Shown here: positions 1-6,420 of the stretch, in pieces
How the letters are laid out: each line of letters starts with the position of its first letter
How positions within the stretch are numbered: position 1 is the stretch's first letter
Assembly: GCA_002350615.1 (NCBI GenBank)
Contig: DEFD01000028.1
Span: 415 to 14,170, forward strand
Direction: 5' to 3'
From: Bacteroidales bacterium UBA2861
GTDB taxonomy: Bacteria; Bacteroidota; Bacteroidia; Bacteroidales; UBA932
DNA length: 13,756 bases
The notes under the pieces: model-generated
What the model was told of the DNA's origin: nothing
Seen by the model: only the letters and a program-made list of their open reading frames with translations
Database searches by the model: none
Program-made: the position numbers and the translations under genes

Positions 1-140
1 TTGTATATTCTATACTTTCAGCTTGATCCCAACGCCTTCTTTAAAGAAATCAACGCTCTCGATCTTTCTAGTTCTCGGTACTTGCTTGTACTTTCGTTCC
101 AATATTTTCAAAGATCTCAACCCCCGGTTTTTCCGAAAGG
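1..140 (-). other. Probable 5' leader of a 16S rRNA operon (minus strand, partial)
   Basis: Nothing here looks like a protein gene. Read on the minus strand, a strong promoter (146-176) is followed by a GC hairpin (about 121-142: CCCC/GGGG and CGG/CCG). A segment GATCTTTGAAAATATTGG then follows at about 100-117. It resembles the antitermination/processing sequences found ahead of 16S rRNA in Bacteroidetes. An A-rich tract continues to the left edge. GATCTTT at 61-67 and AAAGATC at 110-116 form an inverted repeat. I infer that the 16S gene starts just beyond position 1. The leader signature is recognised from memory of the family, not aligned, and no 16S sequence is visible to confirm it. Confidence 0.5.
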
Positions 141-145
141 GGCTG

Positions 146-176
146 CAAAGATAAGCACTTTTTCTTTTCCTCCAAA
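146..176 (-). promoter_or_regulatory. Strong Bacteroidetes-type promoter (minus strand)
   Basis: On the minus strand the -33 element TTTG (176-173) and the -7 element TATCTTTG (153-146) are separated by exactly 19 nt, matching the Bacteroides consensus. This is the only promoter in the window where I find a matching -33 box at the expected spacing. That suits a highly expressed stable-RNA operon reading leftward. Confidence 0.7.
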
Positions 177-199
177 CTTTTTTTTGATTTTTTTATGTT

Positions 200-207
200 T
201 ATCTTTG
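200..207 (+). promoter_or_regulatory. -7 promoter element for the transporter/hexosaminidase operon
   Basis: TATCTTTG matches TAnnTTTG and lies 41 nt before the start codon at 249. It implies a leader of roughly 35-40 nt, which contains a purine-rich AAAAAGG as a possible ribosome site. There is no TTTG at the standard -33 distance; a TTTG at 183-186 is too close. The element is divergent to the minus-strand promoter at 146-176. Confidence 0.6.
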
Positions 208-248
208 TTTTCCGACATTAACGGGAGCGTAGAAAAAGGCACAGTCAC

Positions 249-830
249 ATGAATCAGAATCCTCAAAACCAGAACATAACAGCCACCAAGGCTGGATTAT
301 GGCAGATTTTCGGGGTATTCTACAAAATCGGCACTTTCACCATAGGGGGCGGCTACGCCATGATCCCGCTCATCGAAGCGGAACTGACGGGACGTGGCTG
401 GATTCCCGAAGAGGACATGCCGGACATAGTGGTCCTTGCCCAGAGCGCGCCGGGAGTGCTGGCCGTGAACATGGCAGTGTTCGCGGGATACAGGCTGCGC
501 GGTGTCAAGGGAAGCGTCGCCGCGGCTCTCGGAGCGGTGCTTCCGTCCTTCATCGCCATACTGCTGATAGCCATGGTCTTCACCGGATTCAAGGACAATC
601 CGGTGGTGGAAAAGATATTCAAGGGCATCCGCCCCGTAGCGGTCGGCCTGATAATTATCCCCGCCGTAAACCTGGCCAAGAGCTGCCGCAAGTGGTGGGC
701 CTGGCTGCTCTGTGCCGCCTCATGCGCGGCCGTCGCCCTGCTTAAATTTTCGCCCATATATATAATAATGGTGGTCATCGCCGTAGCGGCAGGCCTGTAT
801 TTCGCGAGGGAGGCGCGCTCGGGGAGATGA
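249..830 (+). CDS. Chromate transporter family protein, first half of a short-chain CHR pair
   Basis: This 193-residue, strongly hydrophobic inner-membrane protein belongs to the CHR (ChrA, PF02417) family. Family motifs are visible: a glycine-rich segment (GGGYAMIPLIE) near residues 35-45, followed by AQSAPGVLAVNMAVFAGYR around residues 63-81. Full-length ChrA carries two such domains in one chain of about 400 residues. Here each domain is a separate gene, the arrangement called short-chain CHR. The stop overlaps the start of the next gene by 4 bases (ATGA), so the two halves are probably translated together and form a heterodimer. Chromate/sulfate antiport is the family activity; the substrate in this organism is unknown. 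The ATG at 249 follows a purine-rich stretch and a -7 element at 200-207. Confidence 0.9.
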   Translation: MNQNPQNQNITATKAGLWQIFGVFYKIGTFTIGGGYAMIPLIEAELTGRGWIPEEDMPDIVVLAQSAPGVLAVNMAVFAGYRLRGVKGSVAAALGAVLPSFIAILLIAMVFTGFKDNPVVEKIFKGIRPVAVGLIIIPAVNLAKSCRKWWAWLLCAASCAAVALLKFSPIYIIMVVIAVAAGLYFAREARSGR

Positions 831-1414
831 TCTATCTGCAGCTTTTCGGAGTCTTCTTCGTGATAGGGCTTTTCACCTTCGGAGGCGGAGGGGCGATGCT
901 TTCGCTGATTCAGATGCAGGTGGTAGGCCGCTTCGGCTGGATAAGCGAATCGCAGTTCGCCGATATCGTGGCCATTTCGCAATGCACGCCCGGGCCCATC
1001 GGCATAAACTGCGCCACCTATGTGGGATATGAAGTCGGAGCGGGCGCCGGAGGGCATCTTGCCGGCATACTGGGCTCGGCATGCGCCACTTTCGCCCTTG
1101 TCCTGCCCACCTTCCTTATCTTCTACGGTATCATTACCTTATACAACAAATACAAGGGGACAAGGCTGTTTTCCGATATAATGACGGGGCTTCGCCCGGC
1201 AGTGGCCGGACTGATTTTCGCGGCCGCCATCATCCTCATCTTCAAAATAGACTTCGGCGCCGGCGGGCTGAATATCGGGATACTGCAGAGCACTTTCCCT
1301 CACTGGACCTCGTGGCTGATTCTCGCAGCAAGCCTCGCCGCCTCTTTCATCTGGAAAATAAACCCTATCCTGCTGATTTTGGCAGGAGGGCTGACAGGAT
1401 TAATATTATATTGA
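827..1414 (+). CDS. Chromate transporter family protein, second half of a short-chain CHR pair
   Basis: This 195-residue membrane protein is homologous to its upstream partner. It repeats the family signatures FGGGGAMLSLIQ (about residues 17-28) and SQCTPGPIGINCATYVGYE (about residues 50-68), then has several hydrophobic helices. The ATG at 827 overlaps the upstream stop as ATGA, which fits translational coupling and a two-subunit transporter. It exports, or co-transports, an oxyanion by family assignment; true chromate resistance is unproven. The hexosaminidase gene starts 8 nt after its stop without its own promoter motif, so the three genes are probably one transcript. Confidence 0.9.
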   Translation: MIYLQLFGVFFVIGLFTFGGGGAMLSLIQMQVVGRFGWISESQFADIVAISQCTPGPIGINCATYVGYEVGAGAGGHLAGILGSACATFALVLPTFLIFYGIITLYNKYKGTRLFSDIMTGLRPAVAGLIFAAAIILIFKIDFGAGGLNIGILQSTFPHWTSWLILAASLAASFIWKINPILLILAGGLTGLILY

Positions 1415-1422
1415 TACATAAT

Positions 1423-3090
1423 ATGTTCAAGAGAATTATCGCAATCAGCATCATGGCGCTCGCCTGTATCGGCGCAAGCGCTAAGAAAGAGCAGAGCCTG
1501 AACGTGGTTCCGCGTCCGGCAAAGGTGGAATTCGGCAAAGGAAGCTTCAAAATCAAAGGAGCCAACTTCAACTATGGCAAGAACGTACCCGCCGAAGCGG
1601 TGCAGGCCATAGGCAAACTCGCTGACAGGCTATATGTCGCCACCGGCAAATCCAGCACGGTAAGCAGCGCCGCGGGGACCGACAAAGACAGCGCCACAGG
1701 CAAGCTGAAGGGCGTTTTCTTCTTCTGCGACCCCTCTCTTCCGGCGGAAGGATACAGCATAGAGATCTGCCCCAAGGCGATAAAGGTCTGCGCTCCGGAC
1801 AAGAACGGCTTCCTCTATGCCCTGCAGACCATCAGGCAGATGCTGCCGGCAAGCGTTTATTCGGGAGGCACCGACAGCAAGTCCTCATGGAGACTCCCCT
1901 GCTGCCGCATCAGCGACGCTCCCCGCTTCTCATACCGCGGGCTCATGCTGGACTGCTGCCGGCATTTCTTCAGCGTGGATGAAGTGAAGAAAATCCTGGA
2001 TCTCATGGCGATGTACAAGCTCAATACCATGCACTGGCATCTCAGCGAAGACCAGGGCTGGAGGATCGAGATAAGCAAGTATCCCAAACTCACGGAAATC
2101 GGAGCGTACCGCGACGGCACGCAGGTCAAGGACGACCGCAACAGGCACGACGGCGTCCGTTACGGCGGATACTACACCAAGGAGCAGGTTGCAGAGATCG
2201 TCAAATATGCAGGCAATCTTGGAATTACCATAATTCCGGAAATCGACCTGCCCGGCCACATGCTGGGCGCTCTCGCCGCATATCCGCAGCTCGGATGCAC
2301 CGGAGGGCCTTACAGCGTCTGGACGAGATGGGGCATCAGCAAGGACGTGCTCTGCATAGGCAAGGAAGAGACTTTCGATTTCATTTTCGGCGTTCTCGAC
2401 GAGATTTGCGAGATGTTCCCTTCGGAATACATACACATCGGCGGCGACGAATGCCCCAAGGATGCCTGGAAGGTTTGTCCCCGCTGCCAGGCCCGCATTG
2501 CAGAACTCGGTCTCAAGAGCGATGAGCATGCGAGCAAGGAACAGCGCCTGCAGAACTATGTGACGTCCAGGGTGCAGGCACATCTCGCAGCGAAGGGACG
2601 CAAGATAATCGGCTGGGACGAAATTCTCGAGGGCGATCTTTCCGAAGGCGCCACCGTAATGAGCTGGCGAGGCACGGCAGGTGGAATCAAGGCCGCCAAG
2701 AAGGGATTCGACGTGGTCATGACGCCAAAGGACTACTGCTATTTCGACTATGTGCAGAGCCCGAACCTGGACAAGGAGCCCTGGACCATCGCCGGAGCCA
2801 GAGGCAAGAGGGTCATTCCTCTGGAGAAGGTTTACAATGCCGATCCGCTGGCAGGCTTCGAGCCCGGTACCGAAAGCCATATACTTGGTGTACAGGCCAA
2901 TATGTGGACGGAATTCATCGCGGACAACGCCACTATAGAATACATGCTTATCCCCCGCCTGCTGGCTCTTTCGGAAGTGCAGTGGAGCCCTGCCGACGGC
3001 AAGGACTACGACCGCTTCCTGAAAGTCCTCTCAGGCTATCAGCTTCCCATTCTCAAAGACCTGGGATACAACTACCGGCCGCTGGATTAA
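1423..3090 (+). CDS. Secreted beta-N-acetylhexosaminidase, glycoside hydrolase family 20
   Basis: This is a 555-residue exo-enzyme that should release terminal beta-linked GlcNAc/GalNAc from host glycans, chitin oligosaccharides or peptidoglycan fragments by substrate-assisted catalysis. A signal peptide covers about residues 1-20 (cleavage after GASA; Cys15 makes a weaker lipoprotein reading possible). A GH20b-type N-terminal domain follows to about residue 165, then the TIM barrel. Visible landmarks are YRGLMLD with Arg172 and Asp177, HWHLSEDQGWR (204-214), the catalytic pair Asp342-Glu343 in HIGGDE, Trp398 in GWDE, Trp415, and NMWTEF (493-498). The ATG at 1423 is chosen because it gives the signal peptide; a longer in-frame extension overlaps the transporter gene and is not credible. 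It sits 8 nt after the CHR pair and converges on the next gene with only 3 nt between stops. Confidence 0.93.
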   Translation: MFKRIIAISIMALACIGASAKKEQSLNVVPRPAKVEFGKGSFKIKGANFNYGKNVPAEAVQAIGKLADRLYVATGKSSTVSSAAGTDKDSATGKLKGVFFFCDPSLPAEGYSIEICPKAIKVCAPDKNGFLYALQTIRQMLPASVYSGGTDSKSSWRLPCCRISDAPRFSYRGLMLDCCRHFFSVDEVKKILDLMAMYKLNTMHWHLSEDQGWRIEISKYPKLTEIGAYRDGTQVKDDRNRHDGVRYGGYYTKEQVAEIVKYAGNLGITIIPEIDLPGHMLGALAAYPQLGCTGGPYSVWTRWGISKDVLCIGKEETFDFIFGVLDEICEMFPSEYIHIGGDECPKDAWKVCPRCQARIAELGLKSDEHASKEQRLQNYVTSRVQAHLAAKGRKIIGWDEILEGDLSEGATVMSWRGTAGGIKAAKKGFDVVMTPKDYCYFDYVQSPNLDKEPWTIAGARGKRVIPLEKVYNADPLAGFEPGTESHILGVQANMWTEFIADNATIEYMLIPRLLALSEVQWSPADGKDYDRFLKVLSGYQLPILKDLGYNYRPLD

Positions 3091-3093
3091 GGC

Positions 3094-4029
3094 CTAGTCC
3101 TCGCGGACAGCCCGGATATATTTGAGGGCGTAACGCTTTCCGTCCACGACTGTGTGAAGATCGTAGTTCGCGTCGGTCGGGTGAACGTGCTTGATTTCAA
3201 ACCAATATGCACTGGTAGGGTATTGCCCTTGGAGCGTTGCTGTCCAGTAATACCCTTCTTCCTGGTCGTATGCCGGTTCCGGATTGCCGGTTATGGGAAG
3301 ATATATCATCTTGTTCGCGTCCGACCTGTTGACAATCTTGAAAGCCTTTTTGGATTCATCCCAGAACCAGTTGCAGTTCTGCGTTAGCTGAAAAAACTCG
3401 TTTTGCGTGGGTGTCCTCCACCCGGAACCGAGTATCTGTGTGGCGGGATCGTCTTCTCCCTGAAGGACCGAAAGATTATCCGTATAGCCATTAAGCCCGT
3501 ATTCTGCATTCTGGCAATATTTGCTGACGCGCTCTTTGTACACGCCATCTATCTCCACCCTTGTGAAATACGGTGTCGGGGGATTGGGATTCATGCTTTT
3601 GGGAACGATGGACGCCCAGGCAAATGCTTCTCCATTACTTGTCTCAGCAGAGCTTATCCCTATATTCTTGGAAGCCCACTTGACGCCGCCGAGGCCAAGA
3701 TCCACTGCTTCCGGCATCTGGCATACCACCACCTTGCACCTGTCTTCCTTGTCGCCGGCTTTCACGCGTATATATGTCTCTCCGCAACTCTCTCCGCTGA
3801 CGACACCAGCGGGGTTTACCATTGCCACAGAAGGGTTGTCCGAGCTCCACTCCACTTCAGCATCTGCCTTGGAAGGCTTGACTGTCAGGTGCAGATGACT
3901 CATTACTCTCTCGCCCAACATCATCATGGACCTGTCGAGCATTACTGATTCCACAGACTTCTTGCCGCCGCCGTCTTTGCCGCAGGCAACGAGCGCCACG
4001 AGGGCCAATGCGAACAATACTTTTTTCAT
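3094..4029 (-). CDS. BIG2-domain lipoprotein with a C-terminal Fib_succ_major-like domain
   Basis: This is a 311-residue exported lipoprotein. The leader runs to LVAC with the lipidated Cys at residue 16, followed by a Gly/Lys-rich tether. Residues about 27-103 look like a bacterial Ig-like BIG2 domain (VEWSSDNPSVAMVNPAGVVSG-type core around 59-79). From residue 106 it changes to EAVDLGLGGVKWASKN, and later has WRTPTQNEF, YYWTAT and a terminal YIRAVRED. This pattern is common in Bacteroidetes surface lipoproteins (the Fibrobacter major-paralog type domain). It is probably an adhesin or structural surface protein with no enzyme motif; its partner is unknown. It begins 13 nt after the flippase stop, so it is probably co-transcribed with that gene. 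Confidence 0.85.
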   Translation of the reverse strand: MKKVLFALALVALVACGKDGGGKKSVESVMLDRSMMMLGERVMSHLHLTVKPSKADAEVEWSSDNPSVAMVNPAGVVSGESCGETYIRVKAGDKEDRCKVVVCQMPEAVDLGLGGVKWASKNIGISSAETSNGEAFAWASIVPKSMNPNPPTPYFTRVEIDGVYKERVSKYCQNAEYGLNGYTDNLSVLQGEDDPATQILGSGWRTPTQNEFFQLTQNCNWFWDESKKAFKIVNRSDANKMIYLPITGNPEPAYDQEEGYYWTATLQGQYPTSAYWFEIKHVHPTDANYDLHTVVDGKRYALKYIRAVRED

Positions 4030-4042
4030 ATATCAAATTAAG

Positions 4043-5527
4043 TTAGGATTTCAGTTCTTTCCATATTAGGTAGCCGTAGCCGCCCAGCAGGCAGGCGTTG
4101 CAGGCGAGAAGCGTCAGGCTGCGCCAGGCGAAAAGCGGGGTGGCGGCATCTACGCCGAGGAAATCCCCGAGCCCGACAGAAGTACCGTACACGAGGATAC
4201 CGACTGCGAGGAAGCGCAGCATGGTGTTCAGTTCATACTTGACCGGATAGTATCTTTGTCCGATGAACCAACTCAGCAGCATCGCGGCTCCGTAGCCGGC
4301 GAAACCGCCCCAGGCGCATGCCATATAGCCCCAGCGGGGCACTCCGAACAGGTTCACCGCAATCATCACGGCGGCTCCCACGCCGCTCATTATCGCGCCC
4401 CACCAGGTGCGGTCGCTGAGCTTGTACCAGAAACTGAGGTTGAAATAGACACCCATGAAAAGCTCCGCCGCCATGACTATGGGCACAACCTTGAGGCCTT
4501 CCCAATAGCCCCTGCCGACGAAGAACTTGAGCACCGGCATGAAGAGCATCACCGCCAGAAAGGCGAGTATCCCGAAAAGGACAAAGTATTTCATCCCCTG
4601 GGACAGGGTCTCAGGGCTGTTCTTGTCTTTGCTGCCGTTGAAGACTATGGGCTCGTAGGCATAGCGGAAAGCCTGGGTGAGCAGGGCCATTATCATCGCT
4701 ATCTTCACGCAGGCCCCGTATATGCCGAGCTGCACCCTGCCCTCTTCTCCGGGAAGGAGGAAGGGGAAAAGAATCTTGTCCGCCACCTGGTTAAGTATCC
4801 CCACGAGGCTGAGAAGCAGCAGTGGCCAGGTATAGCCCAGCATCCTTTTGGCAAGCCCCCGGTCGAAACCGTAGAAGATACCCTTGAGCTCCGGAAGGAA
4901 AGCCAGCATTACCAGGGAGGTGCAAAGCAGATTCACGAAGAAGATGAGGCCCACCCCGTAATCGAATTCAGTATAGATGCGCTCCAGCGCCGGAAAAGTG
5001 CCGAACAAGGAGGGCATGACGAGGAAGATGAAAAGGTTCAGCAGGACATTCGGGATGATGAAGGCGAATTTCAGTCCCATGAACCTGAAGGCCTTGCCCT
5101 GCTGGCGGAGGCGGCTGAACATAATGGCCTGGAAGGCATCCATGGCCACGATTATCGCCATGCAGCCCACATACTCGGGATGCGCCTGATAACCGAGGGC
5201 GGTGCTGAGCGGCCCGAGAAGGCAGAACACCAGCGCCAGGAAAAGCAGCCCCACGCTCCCCACCAATCTCAGCACCGTGCTGTAAACCATCCTGTCATCC
5301 TCCCCTTCCTTGTTGCAGAAGCGGAAGAGGGTGGTTTCCATGCCGAAGGTGAGCAGCGCCAGCAGAAGCGCGGTGTAGGCATACAGGTTCGTCACTATGC
5401 CGTACCCGCCGCTCTCGGCCGCAATCTTCGTAGTATATAGGGGGACAAGCAGATAGTTCAGGAATCTTCCGACTATGCTGCTGAGGCCGTAAACCGCCGT
5501 ATCTTTTGCAAGACTCTTTAGATTCAT
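4043..5527 (-). CDS. Polysaccharide flippase, MOP superfamily (Wzx-like)
   Basis: This 494-residue inner-membrane protein has about 12-14 hydrophobic helices and few long loops. The N-terminus has the typical flippase form: an amphipathic LAKDTAVYGLSSIVGRF followed by LVPLYTT and YGIVTNLYAY. It belongs to the oligosaccharide exporter group (PF01943/PF13440-like) that flips lipid-linked glycans across the inner membrane. The specific glycan (O-antigen, capsule or exopolysaccharide) cannot be told, because no glycosyltransferases are adjacent. The reading frame is open to a TTG at 5536, but that codon lies inside the -7 element, so I choose the ATG at 5527. A lipoprotein gene follows after 13 nt. 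It is divergent from the cyclophilin gene. Confidence 0.87.
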   Translation of the reverse strand: MNLKSLAKDTAVYGLSSIVGRFLNYLLVPLYTTKIAAESGGYGIVTNLYAYTALLLALLTFGMETTLFRFCNKEGEDDRMVYSTVLRLVGSVGLLFLALVFCLLGPLSTALGYQAHPEYVGCMAIIVAMDAFQAIMFSRLRQQGKAFRFMGLKFAFIIPNVLLNLFIFLVMPSLFGTFPALERIYTEFDYGVGLIFFVNLLCTSLVMLAFLPELKGIFYGFDRGLAKRMLGYTWPLLLLSLVGILNQVADKILFPFLLPGEEGRVQLGIYGACVKIAMIMALLTQAFRYAYEPIVFNGSKDKNSPETLSQGMKYFVLFGILAFLAVMLFMPVLKFFVGRGYWEGLKVVPIVMAAELFMGVYFNLSFWYKLSDRTWWGAIMSGVGAAVMIAVNLFGVPRWGYMACAWGGFAGYGAAMLLSWFIGQRYYPVKYELNTMLRFLAVGILVYGTSVGLGDFLGVDAATPLFAWRSLTLLACNACLLGGYGYLIWKELKS

Positions 5528-5533
5528 ATTGGG

Positions 5534-5541
5534 CAAAATTA
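5534..5541 (-). promoter_or_regulatory. -7 element driving the flippase, near-leaderless
   Basis: Read on the minus strand this is TAATTTTG, a TAnnTTTG match, with only 6 nt to the ATG at 5527. Transcription would begin within a few bases of the start codon. No TTTG is seen at the -33 spacing. It decides the start codon of the flippase. Confidence 0.55.
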
Positions 5542-5543
5542 AC

Positions 5544-5551
5544 TAAATTTG
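5544..5551 (+). promoter_or_regulatory. -7 element driving the cyclophilin gene
   Basis: TAAATTTG on the plus strand matches TAnnTTTG. It lies 37 nt before the ATG at 5589 and 2 nt from the opposing minus-strand element. The implied leader of about 30 nt is AT-rich just before the start codon, as is common for Bacteroidetes translation starts. Confidence 0.55.
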
Positions 5552-5588
5552 CGTTACCCGCCGATGGAACTTTAAATTATTTATAAAT

Positions 5589-6287
5589 ATGAAAAGGATT
5601 ATTATCATCTGCAGCTGCCTGCTGACCGTGCTGGCGATGCATCCCTCCTGCGGCAACCGCTCCAAGAAAGCAGCCGCCCAGGCCGAAGCGGCGGCAAAGG
5701 AACAGGCCGCAGCCGATTCGGTGAAGGCCGAAAAGGAAAAACAAGATTCGATCGTCATGGAAAAGAAACTCTCAGAACTCTCCGAGGAGCCAGTATTCGA
5801 CATTGTCACGAACCTCGGCACCATCAAGGTAAAACTTTACAAAAAGACACCCAAACACCGCGACAACTTTGCCAAACTGGCATTGTCAGGCTTTTATGAC
5901 GGCATTCTCTTCCACCGTGTCATCAAAGGATTCATGATTCAGACCGGAGACCCGCTCACGAAAGACCTCGCCAATTCCGCCCGTTTCGGCACCGGCGGCC
6001 CCGGCTACACCGTACCCGCGGAATTCGTGAAAGAATATAAACACAAGAAGGGAGCCCTTGCGGCCGCAAGGCGCGGCGATGCGGCCAATCCGCTCAAGGA
6101 ATCCTCCGGTTCGCAGTTCTACATTGTCCAGGATCCCAACACCTGCGCACAGCTCGACGGCGCCTACACCGTGTTCGGCGAGACCATTTCAGGCCTGGAC
6201 GTGGTGGACAAGATAGCCTCCGTGGAGACCAATGCCAGGGATTGCCCCCTCTCCGAGGTAAAAATTATCAAAATAACAGCCGAATAG
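5589..6287 (+). CDS. Peptidyl-prolyl cis-trans isomerase, cyclophilin type, lipoprotein
   Basis: This 232-residue exported folding catalyst isomerises Xaa-Pro bonds, probably in the periplasm. Residues 1-20 are a signal sequence and Cys21 (HPSC) a likely lipidation site, although the lipobox is imperfect. Residues 22-67 are an Ala/Lys/Glu-rich, probably helical linker. The cyclophilin domain fills about 69-232. Active-site features are present: FHRVIKGFMIQTGDP with Arg110, Phe115 and Gln118, GSQFYIV with Phe177, and LDGAYTVFG (189-197). In the last, Tyr replaces the His common in cyclophilins, and no domain Trp is seen; both are frequent in bacterial members. It has its own divergent promoter and stands alone. 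Confidence 0.92.
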   Translation: MKRIIIICSCLLTVLAMHPSCGNRSKKAAAQAEAAAKEQAAADSVKAEKEKQDSIVMEKKLSELSEEPVFDIVTNLGTIKVKLYKKTPKHRDNFAKLALSGFYDGILFHRVIKGFMIQTGDPLTKDLANSARFGTGGPGYTVPAEFVKEYKHKKGALAAARRGDAANPLKESSGSQFYIVQDPNTCAQLDGAYTVFGETISGLDVVDKIASVETNARDCPLSEVKIIKITAE

Positions 6288-6312
6288 AAAACTCCATTGG
6301 TACAAAAATTGC

Positions 6313-6320
6313 TATATTTG
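6313..6320 (+). promoter_or_regulatory. -7 element upstream of a candidate small RNA
   Basis: TATATTTG in the cyclophilin-HAD intergenic region is an exact TAnnTTTG match. It is followed within 85 nt by a terminator and then by a second -7 element that better suits the HAD gene. There is no clear -33 box. Confidence 0.55.
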
Positions 6321-6323
6321 CAA

Positions 6324-6403
6324 CCGAATAGTTTTTTCATAGGTTAAATTTTAGGTTAGAGAGGCCGCTCCCGATGTGAATCGGGGGCGGTTTCAAGTTT
6401 TTT
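6324..6403 (+). ncRNA. Candidate small RNA of about 80 nt
   Basis: A -7 promoter element at 6313-6320 predicts a start near 6324, and a GC hairpin with a following T-run ends the unit at about 6403. Between them there is no usable ORF: the only ATG is followed at once by TGA inside the hairpin. The sequence contains a direct repeat, TAGGTTA, at 6340-6346 and 6352-6358. I do not recognise it as a known RNA family. It could instead be the 3' untranslated region of the cyclophilin gene with a chance promoter match, since the hairpin would serve that gene too. Confidence 0.4.
6365..6403 (+). terminator. Rho-independent terminator
   Basis: An 11-bp stem (6365-6375 pairing with 6380-6390, one G-T wobble) closes a GTGA tetraloop. 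It is followed by TTT and then six Ts at 6398-6403, with CAAG interrupting. It would end transcription of the cyclophilin gene and/or the candidate small RNA just before the HAD gene promoter. Confidence 0.7.
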
Positions 6404-6405
6404 GA

Positions 6406-6413
6406 TATCTTTG
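6406..6413 (+). promoter_or_regulatory. -7 element for the HAD phosphatase gene, near-leaderless
   Basis: TATCTTTG lies right after the terminator T-run and 7 nt before the ATG at 6421. The message would have only a few untranslated bases. Confidence 0.6.
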
Positions 6414-6420
6414 CCCTGCC

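Noticed and set aside
1..252. Plus-strand open frame of 83 codons at the left edge
   Set aside because: It begins with TTG at the edge, has low-complexity Phe/Leu-rich content, runs through two promoter elements and overlaps the CHR start. The region is better explained as a minus-strand rRNA leader.
353..1057. Long minus-strand open frame opposite the CHR genes
   Set aside because: It lies antisense to two genes with clear family motifs and shows no recognisable domain. It is a shadow caused by GC-rich codon use.
4256..5440. 394-codon plus-strand frame opposite the flippase
   Set aside because: Its composition is His/Glu/Gln-rich with no domain pattern, and it is the exact antisense of a membrane protein. 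A shadow.
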